From: an uncultured Cryomorphaceae bacterium | GTDB taxonomy: Bacteria > Bacteroidota > Bacteroidia > Flavobacteriales > Schleiferiaceae | Reading direction: 5' to 3' | DNA: 61,451 nt | Assembly: GCA_902614915.1 (NCBI GenBank) | Contig: CACMMX010000011.1 | Coordinates: 1 to 61,451 of the forward strand | In this document: piece after piece, positions 17,474 to 25,037 of the stretch | Layout: each line of letters begins with the position of its first letter | How positions within the stretch are numbered: the first letter of the stretch is position 1 | Notes under the pieces: model-generated | Database searches by the model: none | What the model saw: the letters and a program-made list of their open reading frames with translations, nothing else | What the model was told of the DNA's origin: nothing | Translations under genes and position numbers: made by a program

Positions 17474-18406
17474 TTATACAGCACCGGTTTCTTCGTCAGT
17501 ACTAGGATGAATTTCTCCGGCTCCCACAATTCCATCGCCGAATTGAGTGATTCTGTCTGGTCCTCGCCAAACTGTACGCTGAGGAAAAGGAATGATAATT
17601 TTATTCGCTCTAAATTGTTGGTCAATTTCAAACCGTAAATCACTTTTTATTTTTTCAACAAAAAATAAATCTCGGGTATAGAAATTGAGCTCAAATACTA
17701 GGGCACTATCACCAAAGTCCTTTAATAATACTAGTGGTTTCTCTTTATTATCGGCGTTAGGGTGTTCCAAAGCGATGTTATACAGGATATCTGAAACTTG
17801 AGCCGTGTCACTCCCAAATGCAACACTTACATAAATGGCAAATCGAGTTGTCTCCTCACTATGTGTTAAATTGATTACAGTTTCACTCGTCAATTTAGAA
17901 TTGGGCACAATTATTAAGATATCATCCCTTGTTTTGATTGTAGTAGTTCTAAGACCGACTGTCTCTACTTTACCAATCTGGTTTTCTAATTGAATAATGT
18001 CACCTACACTCAAGCTGCGCTCTATAAGTATGATTACTCCTGCGCTCAAGTCTTTGAATGCATCCTGAAGGCCGAGGCCTAAACCAACAAAGAGCGCAGT
18101 TGATGCAGCTAAAAGTGCAGTAACCTTCACGCCTACTGTTTCTAAAGCAATAACAATTACTACGGTATAAATAATGTATTTCGAAATCTGCAGAATAGTG
18201 TAGCGTCTTCCTTCATCATAATGCTCTCCCGCTTTGCTTCGTAAGAAGATTTTTTTTAATAGCCAGAACCCATAGCGCGCACTTGCAAAAAGCAGCAATA
18301 CTTGTAAGAGACCTTTAACAGAGAGCCTGAAAAAGTCGGTAGACCAAATTCCAAAACTTAAGAAGTTTGTAATCCACTCTTGGAAATTATTTAATACTTC
18401 AACCAT
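17474..18406 (-). CDS. Small-conductance mechanosensitive channel (MscS family)
   Basis: MscS channels open under membrane tension and release solutes after osmotic downshock. The 310-residue protein has about three to four membrane segments in the first 130 residues, then the pore-lining helix and beta domain, VGLGLGLQDAFKDLSAGVIILIERSLSVGDII, the hallmark of the family. The C-terminal cytoplasmic domain follows, with an acidic tail. The start overlaps the ABC permease gene by 16 bp, so the three genes (ATPase, permease, channel) are likely one transcript. A channel cotranscribed with an ABC exporter may protect against stress, which is inference. Confidence 0.9.
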   Translation of the reverse strand: MVEVLNNFQEWITNFLSFGIWSTDFFRLSVKGLLQVLLLFASARYGFWLLKKIFLRSKAGEHYDEGRRYTILQISKYIIYTVVIVIALETVGVKVTALLAASTALFVGLGLGLQDAFKDLSAGVIILIERSLSVGDIIQLENQIGKVETVGLRTTTIKTRDDILIIVPNSKLTSETVINLTHSEETTRFAIYVSVAFGSDTAQVSDILYNIALEHPNADNKEKPLVLLKDFGDSALVFELNFYTRDLFFVEKIKSDLRFEIDQQFRANKIIIPFPQRTVWRGPDRITQFGDGIVGAGEIHPSTDEETGAV

Positions 18407-19698
18407 TTATATAATTCCTTCCAGGTAACTTTTTTTCCGTACATCAATATACCAACTCGATAGATTTTTCCTGCTAATGCGACCATGCCAAAAAATGTAC
18501 TTATTAAAATTAAAGCACTTAAGGTTATTTGCCATAGAGGAACACCAAAAGGTAGGCGAATCATCATACTTATTGGTGAAGTCAAAGGAATCATACTCAT
18601 CCAGAACGCTAAGGGTCCATTTGGTTCTTGGATTACATTCATTGCGGTGGTGATGGCAATAATCATTGGAGCGGTAACAGGCAACATAAATTGTTGTGAG
18701 TCTGCCTCTTGGTCAATGGCAGAGCCTAGTGCAGCAAAAAGAGCGCTGTATAAGAAGTAGCCCCCAAAGAAATAGAATACAAATCCACCTAAAATGACGG
18801 GGAAATTAATGCTATTAATCATTGAGAACAAGTTTGTTTGGTCCACCGAAATTAAATCGGGAGTGCTTGGAACTGCTGGAACTTTTTGCGCAAAAATATC
18901 GGGATATATAACGGTGCTGACTACAGCGTAAATAGTTCCTGATAAGATGACCCAAATAAGAAATTGAACCACGCCAACTAATCCAATTCCAAGAATTTTC
19001 CCCATCATTAATTGTCTTGGTCGTACACTTGAAATGATAACCTCTACAATCCGGCTTGTTTTTTCTTCTATTACTCCGCGCATAACTTGGACTGCATAAA
19101 AGAATATGAAGAAGTAAATTAGAATACCTGCAATGTAACCAAGTCCCATTTTTAATGGCGTTGCACTGGTTTCCTCATTACCTTCGTCTCCAATTGTAAA
19201 GCTCTTAATATTAACTGTAGTCTTAGTTTGTTCAACTACCTCAGGGTCCACACCTTGGAGAATGAGTTTTTGGTAATTTATTTTTTCTTCTACCTGACGC
19301 TCTATAAATCGTTGGAGATCAATTCCTATGTCTTCCTTTCCAAAAAGAAGAATATTATTTTTAATAAAATCAGGGTCCCAACCATTGCCAGAGGGTAAAT
19401 AGAGCAGGGCATCTTTATCCGATTCACTTAAAAATGTTTTCCCTTTCTCCAAATCAAACTCATTTGGGTTCAAGTATTCTAATGAAAATTGAGAATTTCC
19501 ATCTTCGGGAACTAAAATTGAGGGTTCATCTAAAACAATTATACTCTTATCATCCTCCGGCATCGAAGCAAGTAATCCCGGAACTATCATTACCGCCGCG
19601 AGAAGCAGGGGTGCCAATAAAGTCATTAATAAAAATGTTTTTTTTTGTACGCGAGTAATAAATTCACGTTGAATAATTAGCAGGATAGGACTTTTCAT
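18391..19698 (-). CDS. ABC-2 type transporter permease (NatB-like)
   Basis: The membrane partner of the following ATPase. The 435 residues begin with MKSPILLIIQREFITRVQKKTFLLMTLLAPLLL, the first membrane helix with a cytoplasmic N-terminus, then a large extracytoplasmic region (about residues 45-185) and five further membrane segments, as in NatB and related Na+ or antibiotic exporters. IEEKTSRIVEVIISSVRPRQLMMGKILG is the conserved ABC-2 cytoplasmic loop. It overlaps the ATPase gene by 4 bp at 19695-19698. The exported substrate cannot be inferred with confidence; NatAB of Bacillus exports Na+. Confidence 0.88.
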   Translation of the reverse strand: MKSPILLIIQREFITRVQKKTFLLMTLLAPLLLAAVMIVPGLLASMPEDDKSIIVLDEPSILVPEDGNSQFSLEYLNPNEFDLEKGKTFLSESDKDALLYLPSGNGWDPDFIKNNILLFGKEDIGIDLQRFIERQVEEKINYQKLILQGVDPEVVEQTKTTVNIKSFTIGDEGNEETSATPLKMGLGYIAGILIYFFIFFYAVQVMRGVIEEKTSRIVEVIISSVRPRQLMMGKILGIGLVGVVQFLIWVILSGTIYAVVSTVIYPDIFAQKVPAVPSTPDLISVDQTNLFSMINSINFPVILGGFVFYFFGGYFLYSALFAALGSAIDQEADSQQFMLPVTAPMIIAITTAMNVIQEPNGPLAFWMSMIPLTSPISMMIRLPFGVPLWQITLSALILISTFFGMVALAGKIYRVGILMYGKKVTWKELYKWLKY

Positions 19699-20597
19699 GA
19701 GTCCATAGGTTTAGGTCCGTTATGCACGATATCAATAAATATATCGCTCACTCTAGGAAGTACCTCTTCAAAACCAAGCAATTGATTTTCTTTCGCTAAT
19801 TTTTGAATTAAATTACATGGATAGGTTACGCTATTGATTGTTGCTGAATGTCCAGTATGAAGAAAGTTTCTATGCAATACATCCATTCCTGAAAAAGTTT
19901 GTTCCTCTTTTGTGGTGAAGGAGTAAGTACCATTCATATAGTGCTTACGAATATCCAACAAATGGCCTTGAACCATTACCTCACCGTTATTTATTAGACA
20001 GATATGATCACATATTTCTTCCACACTTTCCATTCGGTGCGTAGAGAAAATAATCGTAGCTCCTTCTTGATTTAATCGTTTTATTTCGTTCTTGATCAAA
20101 TTCGCGTTTATTGGATCAAATCCAGTGAAAGGTTCGTCAAAAATCAACACGGCAGGCTTATGAAGGACGGTAGTGACGAATTGCACTTTTTGTGCCATTC
20201 CTTTACTCAAGTCCTCTACTTTCTTTTCCCATAAGTCTTCCATTTCGAGCCGAACAAACCATTTTTTAGCTCGAGATTTAGCTTTAGAACTACTCAAACC
20301 TTTGAGCTTTGCTAAATACAAAACTTGCTCTCCAACCTTCATTTTCTTGTATAAACCGCGTTCTTCGGGTAAATAACCAAATCGCCTAATATCAGTTGGT
20401 TTTAATGGTTCGTTGTCAAAGAAGACTACTCCGCTATCCGGAGCAGTTATTTGATTCATTATTCTGATAAAGGAAGTTTTGCCAGCTCCATTGGGACCAA
20501 GCAGTCCATAAATGCTTCCTGAAGGAATATTTAAGTTGATGTTGGCCAATGCTATTTTGTTACCATATAGCTTACAGACATCTTTTGCTCTTATCAT
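19695..20597 (-). CDS. ABC transporter ATP-binding protein (NatA-like)
   Basis: The 300-residue ATPase carries Walker A GPNGAGKTSF near residue 37, the signature loop as LSKGMAQKVQF (LSGGQ variant), Walker B VLIFDEPFTGFDP and the switch His in STHRMESVEEICDH. The C-terminal 90 residues are an extension beyond the nucleotide-binding domain, common in NatA-type proteins (DUF4162-like). It is translated just before the permease, with which it forms an exporter. A terminator for dnaJ lies upstream, so the transporter, channel and regulator genes probably have their own promoter in 20598-20645, though I could not recognise one. Confidence 0.9.
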   Translation of the reverse strand: MIRAKDVCKLYGNKIALANINLNIPSGSIYGLLGPNGAGKTSFIRIMNQITAPDSGVVFFDNEPLKPTDIRRFGYLPEERGLYKKMKVGEQVLYLAKLKGLSSSKAKSRAKKWFVRLEMEDLWEKKVEDLSKGMAQKVQFVTTVLHKPAVLIFDEPFTGFDPINANLIKNEIKRLNQEGATIIFSTHRMESVEEICDHICLINNGEVMVQGHLLDIRKHYMNGTYSFTTKEEQTFSGMDVLHRNFLHTGHSATINSVTYPCNLIQKLAKENQLLGFEEVLPRVSDIFIDIVHNGPKPMDS

Positions 20598-20644
20598 ATA
20601 TTTTAGGTTTCGACTGGGCTACTGAACGAGTTAGGTTGCACTAG

Positions 20645-20677
20645 GAAATAAAACTCCCGTCTTAAATGACAGGAGTT
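20645..20677 (-). terminator. Rho-independent terminator of grpE-dnaJ
   Basis: On the minus strand, AACTCCTGTC and GACGGGAGTT form a stem (one mismatch/wobble) around a six-base loop, followed by TTTTATTT. It lies about 22 nt after the dnaJ stop and separates dnaJ from the ABC ATPase gene. Confidence 0.8.
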
Positions 20678-20698
20678 GGAAGTTAGTGATTTCAAAAG

Positions 20699-21802
20699 TT
20701 ACGAGAACATTTCTTTAACGCGTTCAAAGAATCCTATGTCTGATTTACTAGGATTTGGTTTAAAGTTTTTACTTTCTTTCCAACCTTCTAGGACATTCTT
20801 TTCATCATTACTCAAATTCTTCGGCACCCAAACATTAATGTGAATCAATTGGTCTCCGCGGCCGTATCCTTCAACACTCGGCAAGCCTTTATTCTTTAAA
20901 CGAAGAATTCGACCTGGCTGTGTTCCTTTATCAATATTGATTTTTACTGTTCCATTTACTGTAGGAATTTCTATACTTGTACCTAATGAAGCATCTGGAA
21001 AACTCAGTGTTAATTCATAGTGTAGGTTTTCTCCGTCCCTCGTTAACGAATCGTGGGGTATTTCTTCTATTAATACAATGAGATCTCCTGCTATACCACC
21101 GAGTGCCTCGTTCCCTTTGCCGCCAACCCGTAATTGCATGCCGTCTTGAACTCCACCAGGAATTTTAACTGCAACCACTTCTTCTTTTCGCTCTAGCCCA
21201 TCAGATCCGACTCCACTAGGCTTTTGGTCTACGATTTTTCCGGTACCATTGCAGGTAGAACATGTAACAGCAGTACGCATTTGTCCTAAAATAGTATTGG
21301 TTACCTGTTGTACTTGGCCTGCACCGTTACAGGTTGGGCAGGTTTTAAAGGTCACACCTTGAGCAATTTTCGCACGACGTATCTTTATTTTTTTTTCTAC
21401 ACCGTCTGCAATTTCATCAAGCGTTAATTTCACTTTTATTCGGAGATTAGAGCCTTTTGTTTGGCGATGCCGCGCACCTCCACTGCCAAAACCGCCGAAG
21501 CCACCACCTCCGCCAAAAATGTCTCCAAACATGTCAAAGATGTCGTTCACGTTTCCATGGAATCCTCCACCGCCAGCACCAAAAGCTTGGTGGCCAAATT
21601 GATCATATTTTCGCCGTTTTTCCTCGTTACCCAAGACGTCGTATGCTTCAGCAGCCTCTTTGAATTTATTTTCTGCTTCTTTGTCGTCTGGATTCCTATC
21701 CGGATGATTTTTCAACGCAACTTTCCGATACGCCTTTTTAATTTCATCTTGACTGGAGTTTTTATTGACCCCCAGAACATCGTAATAATCGCGTTTCGCC
21801 AT
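20699..21802 (-). CDS. dnaJ: Chaperone DnaJ (two-zinc-motif form)
   Basis: DnaJ delivers unfolded proteins to DnaK and stimulates its ATPase. The 367-residue protein has the J domain with HPD at residues 33-35, a Gly/Phe-rich linker (about 73-110) and the C-terminal substrate-binding domains. The cysteine-rich region has only two CxxCxGxG motifs, CPTCNGAG at 155-162 and CSTCNGTG at 181-188; by position these correspond to motifs 2 and 3 of Escherichia coli DnaJ (the second zinc centre), and motifs 1 and 4 are absent. The ATG at 21802 gives the standard [12 protein letters not shown] start; a further 18 bp upstream is open. It follows grpE by 1 bp. Confidence 0.95.
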   Translation of the reverse strand: MAKRDYYDVLGVNKNSSQDEIKKAYRKVALKNHPDRNPDDKEAENKFKEAAEAYDVLGNEEKRRKYDQFGHQAFGAGGGGFHGNVNDIFDMFGDIFGGGGGFGGFGSGGARHRQTKGSNLRIKVKLTLDEIADGVEKKIKIRRAKIAQGVTFKTCPTCNGAGQVQQVTNTILGQMRTAVTCSTCNGTGKIVDQKPSGVGSDGLERKEEVVAVKIPGGVQDGMQLRVGGKGNEALGGIAGDLIVLIEEIPHDSLTRDGENLHYELTLSFPDASLGTSIEIPTVNGTVKINIDKGTQPGRILRLKNKGLPSVEGYGRGDQLIHINVWVPKNLSNDEKNVLEGWKESKNFKPNPSKSDIGFFERVKEMFS

Positions 21803-21803
21803 A

Positions 21804-22358
21804 TTATGCTTCTTTACCAACTACAACCTTAGCATACCGAATCACCCTTTCGCCAATTTTGTATCCTTTTTCCACTTCATCAATTATTTTACCGGCCATC
21901 TCAGGACTGGGAGCTGCAATTTGGGTTATCGCTTCCATTTCTTCTACATCAAATTCTCTTCCTATGGCACTTTCCATTACATTTAAACCTTTGCCTTTGA
22001 GCGTTTCTATAAGCTTGTTTTGGATTAGTTTGAGCCCTTCCAAAACTGCGGTATTTCCCTTCGTCTCTTTCGTGTTCTTCAATGCTCTTTCAAAATCGTC
22101 AAGAATTGGCAGAAGCGCTGTTAAAGTGTCTTCATTCGCACTTTCCATAAGGACTAATCTTTCTTTAGCGGTTCTACGACGGAAGTTTTCGAATTCCGCA
22201 TATAAGCGCAAATTTTGATCTTTTAGGTCTTTAACCTCTTCCTCAAGTTTAACCACAGGATCCTTTTCAATACTGGTCTTTTCGGTAGTTTCAGGATTTT
22301 GATTTTCGTTTTTTTCTTCCTGTAATTTTTCGTTAGAAGTAGCTTTTTTTTCTGACAT
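21804..22358 (-). CDS. grpE: Nucleotide exchange factor GrpE
   Basis: GrpE releases ADP from DnaK. The 184-residue protein has a charged coiled-coil N-terminus (about 1-60, Lys/Glu-rich), the long helix [22 protein letters not shown], and the C-terminal beta domain ending [20 protein letters not shown], which is diagnostic. It begins the grpE-dnaJ operon. A 19-bp palindrome lies 63-81 bp upstream of its ATG and probably governs the heat-shock response of the pair. Confidence 0.95.
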   Translation of the reverse strand: MSEKKATSNEKLQEEKNENQNPETTEKTSIEKDPVVKLEEEVKDLKDQNLRLYAEFENFRRRTAKERLVLMESANEDTLTALLPILDDFERALKNTKETKGNTAVLEGLKLIQNKLIETLKGKGLNVMESAIGREFDVEEMEAITQIAAPSPEMAGKIIDEVEKGYKIGERVIRYAKVVVGKEA

Positions 22359-22420
22359 TTGTTTAGAATTTAAGGCTATAAATACCTCTCTTAGTGCAAA
22401 TTGTTCGCCATCTCTTATTC

Positions 22421-22439
22421 CGCTGACAACGTGTCAGCG
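22421..22439. promoter_or_regulatory. 19-bp perfect inverted repeat upstream of grpE-dnaJ
   Basis: CGCTGACA-ACG-TGTCAGCG has two perfect 8-base arms around 3 bases, 63-81 bp upstream of the grpE start and the only strong palindrome in that gap. It does not match the CIRCE element of HrcA (TTAGCACTC-N9-GAGTGCTAA). As an operator it would suit a dimeric regulator; as RNA it could fold as a short hairpin, but no T-run follows on either side. I do not know which regulator binds it. Confidence 0.6.
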
Positions 22440-22512
22440 AGGTCCAAAATTAGATATAAAAGACGTCTAGATTGTTCCGGCGCCAGTTATTTATTTAGGA
22501 ATCAAGGAATAT

Positions 22513-23073
22513 TTATTTTTTGAGAGAAGCTAGCGTGTTTTCTAGAGCTTTACCTCTTAAATTCTTTTTGATAATTATTCCTTCTCCATCAATTAAAAAT
22601 GTAGCAGGAATAGAATGGACATTATACTTTTGCGCTGCTGCATTTCGCCACGATTGTAAGTCGCTAACATGATTTTCCCATGTTAATTTGTCTTGAATAA
22701 TTCCTTTTTGCCATGCAACCTTACTTTGATCTAAACTTACCGAAAATACCTCAAAGCCATCTCCATTTTTAAAGGGAGCATCTTTATATTGGTTGTAGTT
22801 TCTCACAACATTTGGGTTTTCCATTCGACATGGACGGCACCAAGATGCCCAAAAATCTATTAAAACCACTTTGCCTTTTAAATCAGATAGTTTTCGAATA
22901 TTACCTTGAGGGTCACGCATCTGTATTTCTGGTGCTTTATCACCTATGCTTAAACTTGCAATTTGACCATTGCCTAAGAAAATGGCATTAGAATATTCAC
23001 TTTGTGAAGAGGTCAATAAGATTGAGGTGAAAATTAATGAGACACTTCCTATAATTAGTGTAAACTTTTTCAT
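22513..23073 (-). CDS. TlpA-like thioredoxin-family protein
   Basis: Periplasmic or membrane-anchored thiol-disulfide oxidoreductases of this type reduce disulfides, for example in cytochrome c maturation. The 186-residue protein has an N-terminal hydrophobic signal/anchor (residues 5-24) and the thioredoxin active site WCRPC in IDFWASWCRPCRMEN. The TlpA/ResA insertion after it and the cis-Pro region SIPATFLIDGEG are present. It is 20 bp downstream of murA and probably in the same transcript. No partner DsbD/CcdA gene is nearby. Confidence 0.88.
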   Translation of the reverse strand: MKKFTLIIGSVSLIFTSILLTSSQSEYSNAIFLGNGQIASLSIGDKAPEIQMRDPQGNIRKLSDLKGKVVLIDFWASWCRPCRMENPNVVRNYNQYKDAPFKNGDGFEVFSVSLDQSKVAWQKGIIQDKLTWENHVSDLQSWRNAAAQKYNVHSIPATFLIDGEGIIIKKNLRGKALENTLASLKK

Positions 23074-23093
23074 AAGCGTTGTAGTAATAGTTA

Positions 23094-24398
23094 TTATAGT
23101 CTGACAATTTCCGCACCTAGGGCCTTTAGTCTACCGTCAATATTTTCATAACCTCGATCTATTTGATTGATGTTATGAATAGTAGAACTTCCTTCTGCAC
23201 TCAGTGCAGCGATAAGCAAGCTTATTCCCGCTCTAATATCGGGAGAAGTCATAGTGGTAGCGCGCAAGGGAGTTTGCTTATCAAGACCAATAACGGTTGC
23301 ACGATGAGGGTCACACAGTATAATCTGTGCACCCATATCAATGAGCTTATCTGTGAAAAAGAGGCGCGATTCAAACATCTTTTGATGAATTAGAACCGAT
23401 CCCCTTGCTTGGGTAGCCGTAACCAATATAATACTTAAAAGATCAGGTGTAAAACCTGGCCAAGGTGAATCTGCTATGGTCATGATTGACCCGTCAATGA
23501 AGCTTTCTATTTCATAATGCTCTTGGGAGGGTATATGTAAATCATCGCCTTGTAATTCGGTGTAGATGCCTAGTCGTCGGAACACCGATGGGATTATCCC
23601 TAAATCTGGGTAGCTTACATCCTTTATGGTTATTTGAGAACCAGTCATTGCAGCGAGGCCAATCCATGAGCCTATTTCTATCATATCAGGTAGAATTCGG
23701 TGGTCTGTTCCACCCAATTCATTAACACCTTCAATATGGAGCATGTTGGATCCAATACCTTCTATTTTAGCTCCCATTCTTACTAGCATTTTGCACAATT
23801 GCTGTAAGTAAGGTTCACATGCTGCGTTGTAAATGGTTGTTTTTCCTTTTGACATCACCGCGGTCATTAGAACATTTGCGGTTCCGGTTACAGAAGCTTC
23901 ATCCAAAAGCATGTAGGTTCCTCTTAGTTCAGAGGCGTCTACGCTGTAAAATGAATCTTTGCTATTATAATTGAATTTTGCACCTAACTTTTGGAAGCCA
24001 AGAAAGTGAGTGTCTAAGCGACGACGACCTATTTTATCACCGCCGGGCTTGGGTATAAACGCTTTACCAAATCTAGCCAAAAGCGGGCCTACAATCATAA
24101 TCGATCCTCTAAGGCTAGCCCCTTTTCGCTTGAAAGTATCTGAGGTGAGATAGTCAAGATTTACATTTTCAGCTTTAAAAGTGTAATCTCCATGACCGTT
24201 CTTTTTGACATATACACCAAGATCGCCAAGTAAATCAATTAGCTTGTTAACATCAACAATATCAGGGATATTAGTAATCTGTACTTCCTCAGGTGTCAAT
24301 AAGACTGCGCAAAGAATTTGTAAGGTTTCATTTTTGGCACCTTGAGGCGTTATAGTTCCATTAAGTTTCTTGCCTCCAGTAATCTTGAATGTTCCCAT
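23094..24398 (-). CDS. murA: UDP-N-acetylglucosamine 1-carboxyvinyltransferase (Asp-type active site)
   Basis: MurA transfers enolpyruvate from PEP to UDP-N-acetylglucosamine, the first committed step in peptidoglycan synthesis. The 434-residue protein has two EPT inside-out barrel domains with MGTFKITGGKKLNGTITPQGAKNETL at the start. The catalytic loop reads PKPGGDKIGRRRLDTHF: residue 121, normally the Cys attacked by fosfomycin (Cys115 in E. coli), is Asp (GAT codon). Asp enzymes are known from Mycobacterium, Chlamydia and Borrelia and resist fosfomycin. It lies 3 bp after DUF4290 on the minus strand. Confidence 0.95.
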   Translation of the reverse strand: MGTFKITGGKKLNGTITPQGAKNETLQILCAVLLTPEEVQITNIPDIVDVNKLIDLLGDLGVYVKKNGHGDYTFKAENVNLDYLTSDTFKRKGASLRGSIMIVGPLLARFGKAFIPKPGGDKIGRRRLDTHFLGFQKLGAKFNYNSKDSFYSVDASELRGTYMLLDEASVTGTANVLMTAVMSKGKTTIYNAACEPYLQQLCKMLVRMGAKIEGIGSNMLHIEGVNELGGTDHRILPDMIEIGSWIGLAAMTGSQITIKDVSYPDLGIIPSVFRRLGIYTELQGDDLHIPSQEHYEIESFIDGSIMTIADSPWPGFTPDLLSIILVTATQARGSVLIHQKMFESRLFFTDKLIDMGAQIILCDPHRATVIGLDKQTPLRATTMTSPDIRAGISLLIAALSAEGSSTIHNINQIDRGYENIDGRLKALGAEIVRL

Positions 24399-24401
24399 GG
24401 A

Positions 24402-25013
24402 TTAATATCTCCTTTTCTTTTTCTTCTTACGATTATTTTGGTTCTGTTTGCGCTCGCTTTGTGTTATGCCAAAGGATTTTTCGCTAGGTAAATCAAACTC
24501 GCCTAATTTGAGTTTCCCCTCAGACATTTGTAATAAATCCCCTAGAATTGTTTGGTCGCTAACTGTATCTTTATTGTATTTCAGATAATTGCGTTTCATG
24601 GCATAAGCAATGCCATAAACCAAAGCATCTTTTTCTTCACCTTGCTCCATCTTTAAGGCATGAGCAATCATACTTTTTACCACCGATCCGTAATGACGGA
24701 ATCTCCTCGATTTATCGGGATATGGTACCTCATCCGGCAAACCAACAAAGCTTTCAGCAGTTGGAATAGGATAAGGACTGTCAACATCTAATTTAAAATC
24801 TGACATTATAAAGAGATGATCCCATAGTTTATGGGAATAATCTTGGGCATCTCTAATAGCCGGATTTAAATTTCCAATAACATCGATAATACTTTGGGCA
24901 ACTTTACTTCGGTGCTCTTTGTCCTCAATGGTTAAACAGTAGTCCACCATGCGTTGGACATTGCGTCCATATTCAGGTATTTTCAGTTGAGTTCTATCCG
25001 TATTATATTCCAT
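24402..25013 (-). CDS. DUF4290 domain-containing protein
   Basis: A 203-residue protein found, as far as I recall, mainly in Bacteroidota and next to murA. It begins MEYNTDRTQLKIPEYGRNVQRMVDYC, and has a helical central part (EDKEHRSKVAQSIIDVIGNLNP) and a Lys/Arg-rich tail with QNNRKKKKKRRY at the very C-terminus. No signal or membrane segment. The basic tail suggests binding to nucleic acid or membrane lipid, which is inference. Function unknown. It is 24 bp after uvrD and 3 bp before murA, so the genes are probably cotranscribed. Confidence 0.85.
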   Translation of the reverse strand: MEYNTDRTQLKIPEYGRNVQRMVDYCLTIEDKEHRSKVAQSIIDVIGNLNPAIRDAQDYSHKLWDHLFIMSDFKLDVDSPYPIPTAESFVGLPDEVPYPDKSRRFRHYGSVVKSMIAHALKMEQGEEKDALVYGIAYAMKRNYLKYNKDTVSDQTILGDLLQMSEGKLKLGEFDLPSEKSFGITQSERKQNQNNRKKKKKRRY

Positions 25014-25037
25014 ATTTCGAATAAATTAAATCTTTAT

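Noticed and set aside
22421-22439. CIRCE element for HrcA before grpE
   Set aside because: The arms (CGCTGACA) and spacer (3 nt) do not match TTAGCACTC-N9-GAGTGCTAA.
22421-22439. Rho-independent terminator for the thioredoxin/upstream side
   Set aside because: No T-run follows the hairpin on either strand.
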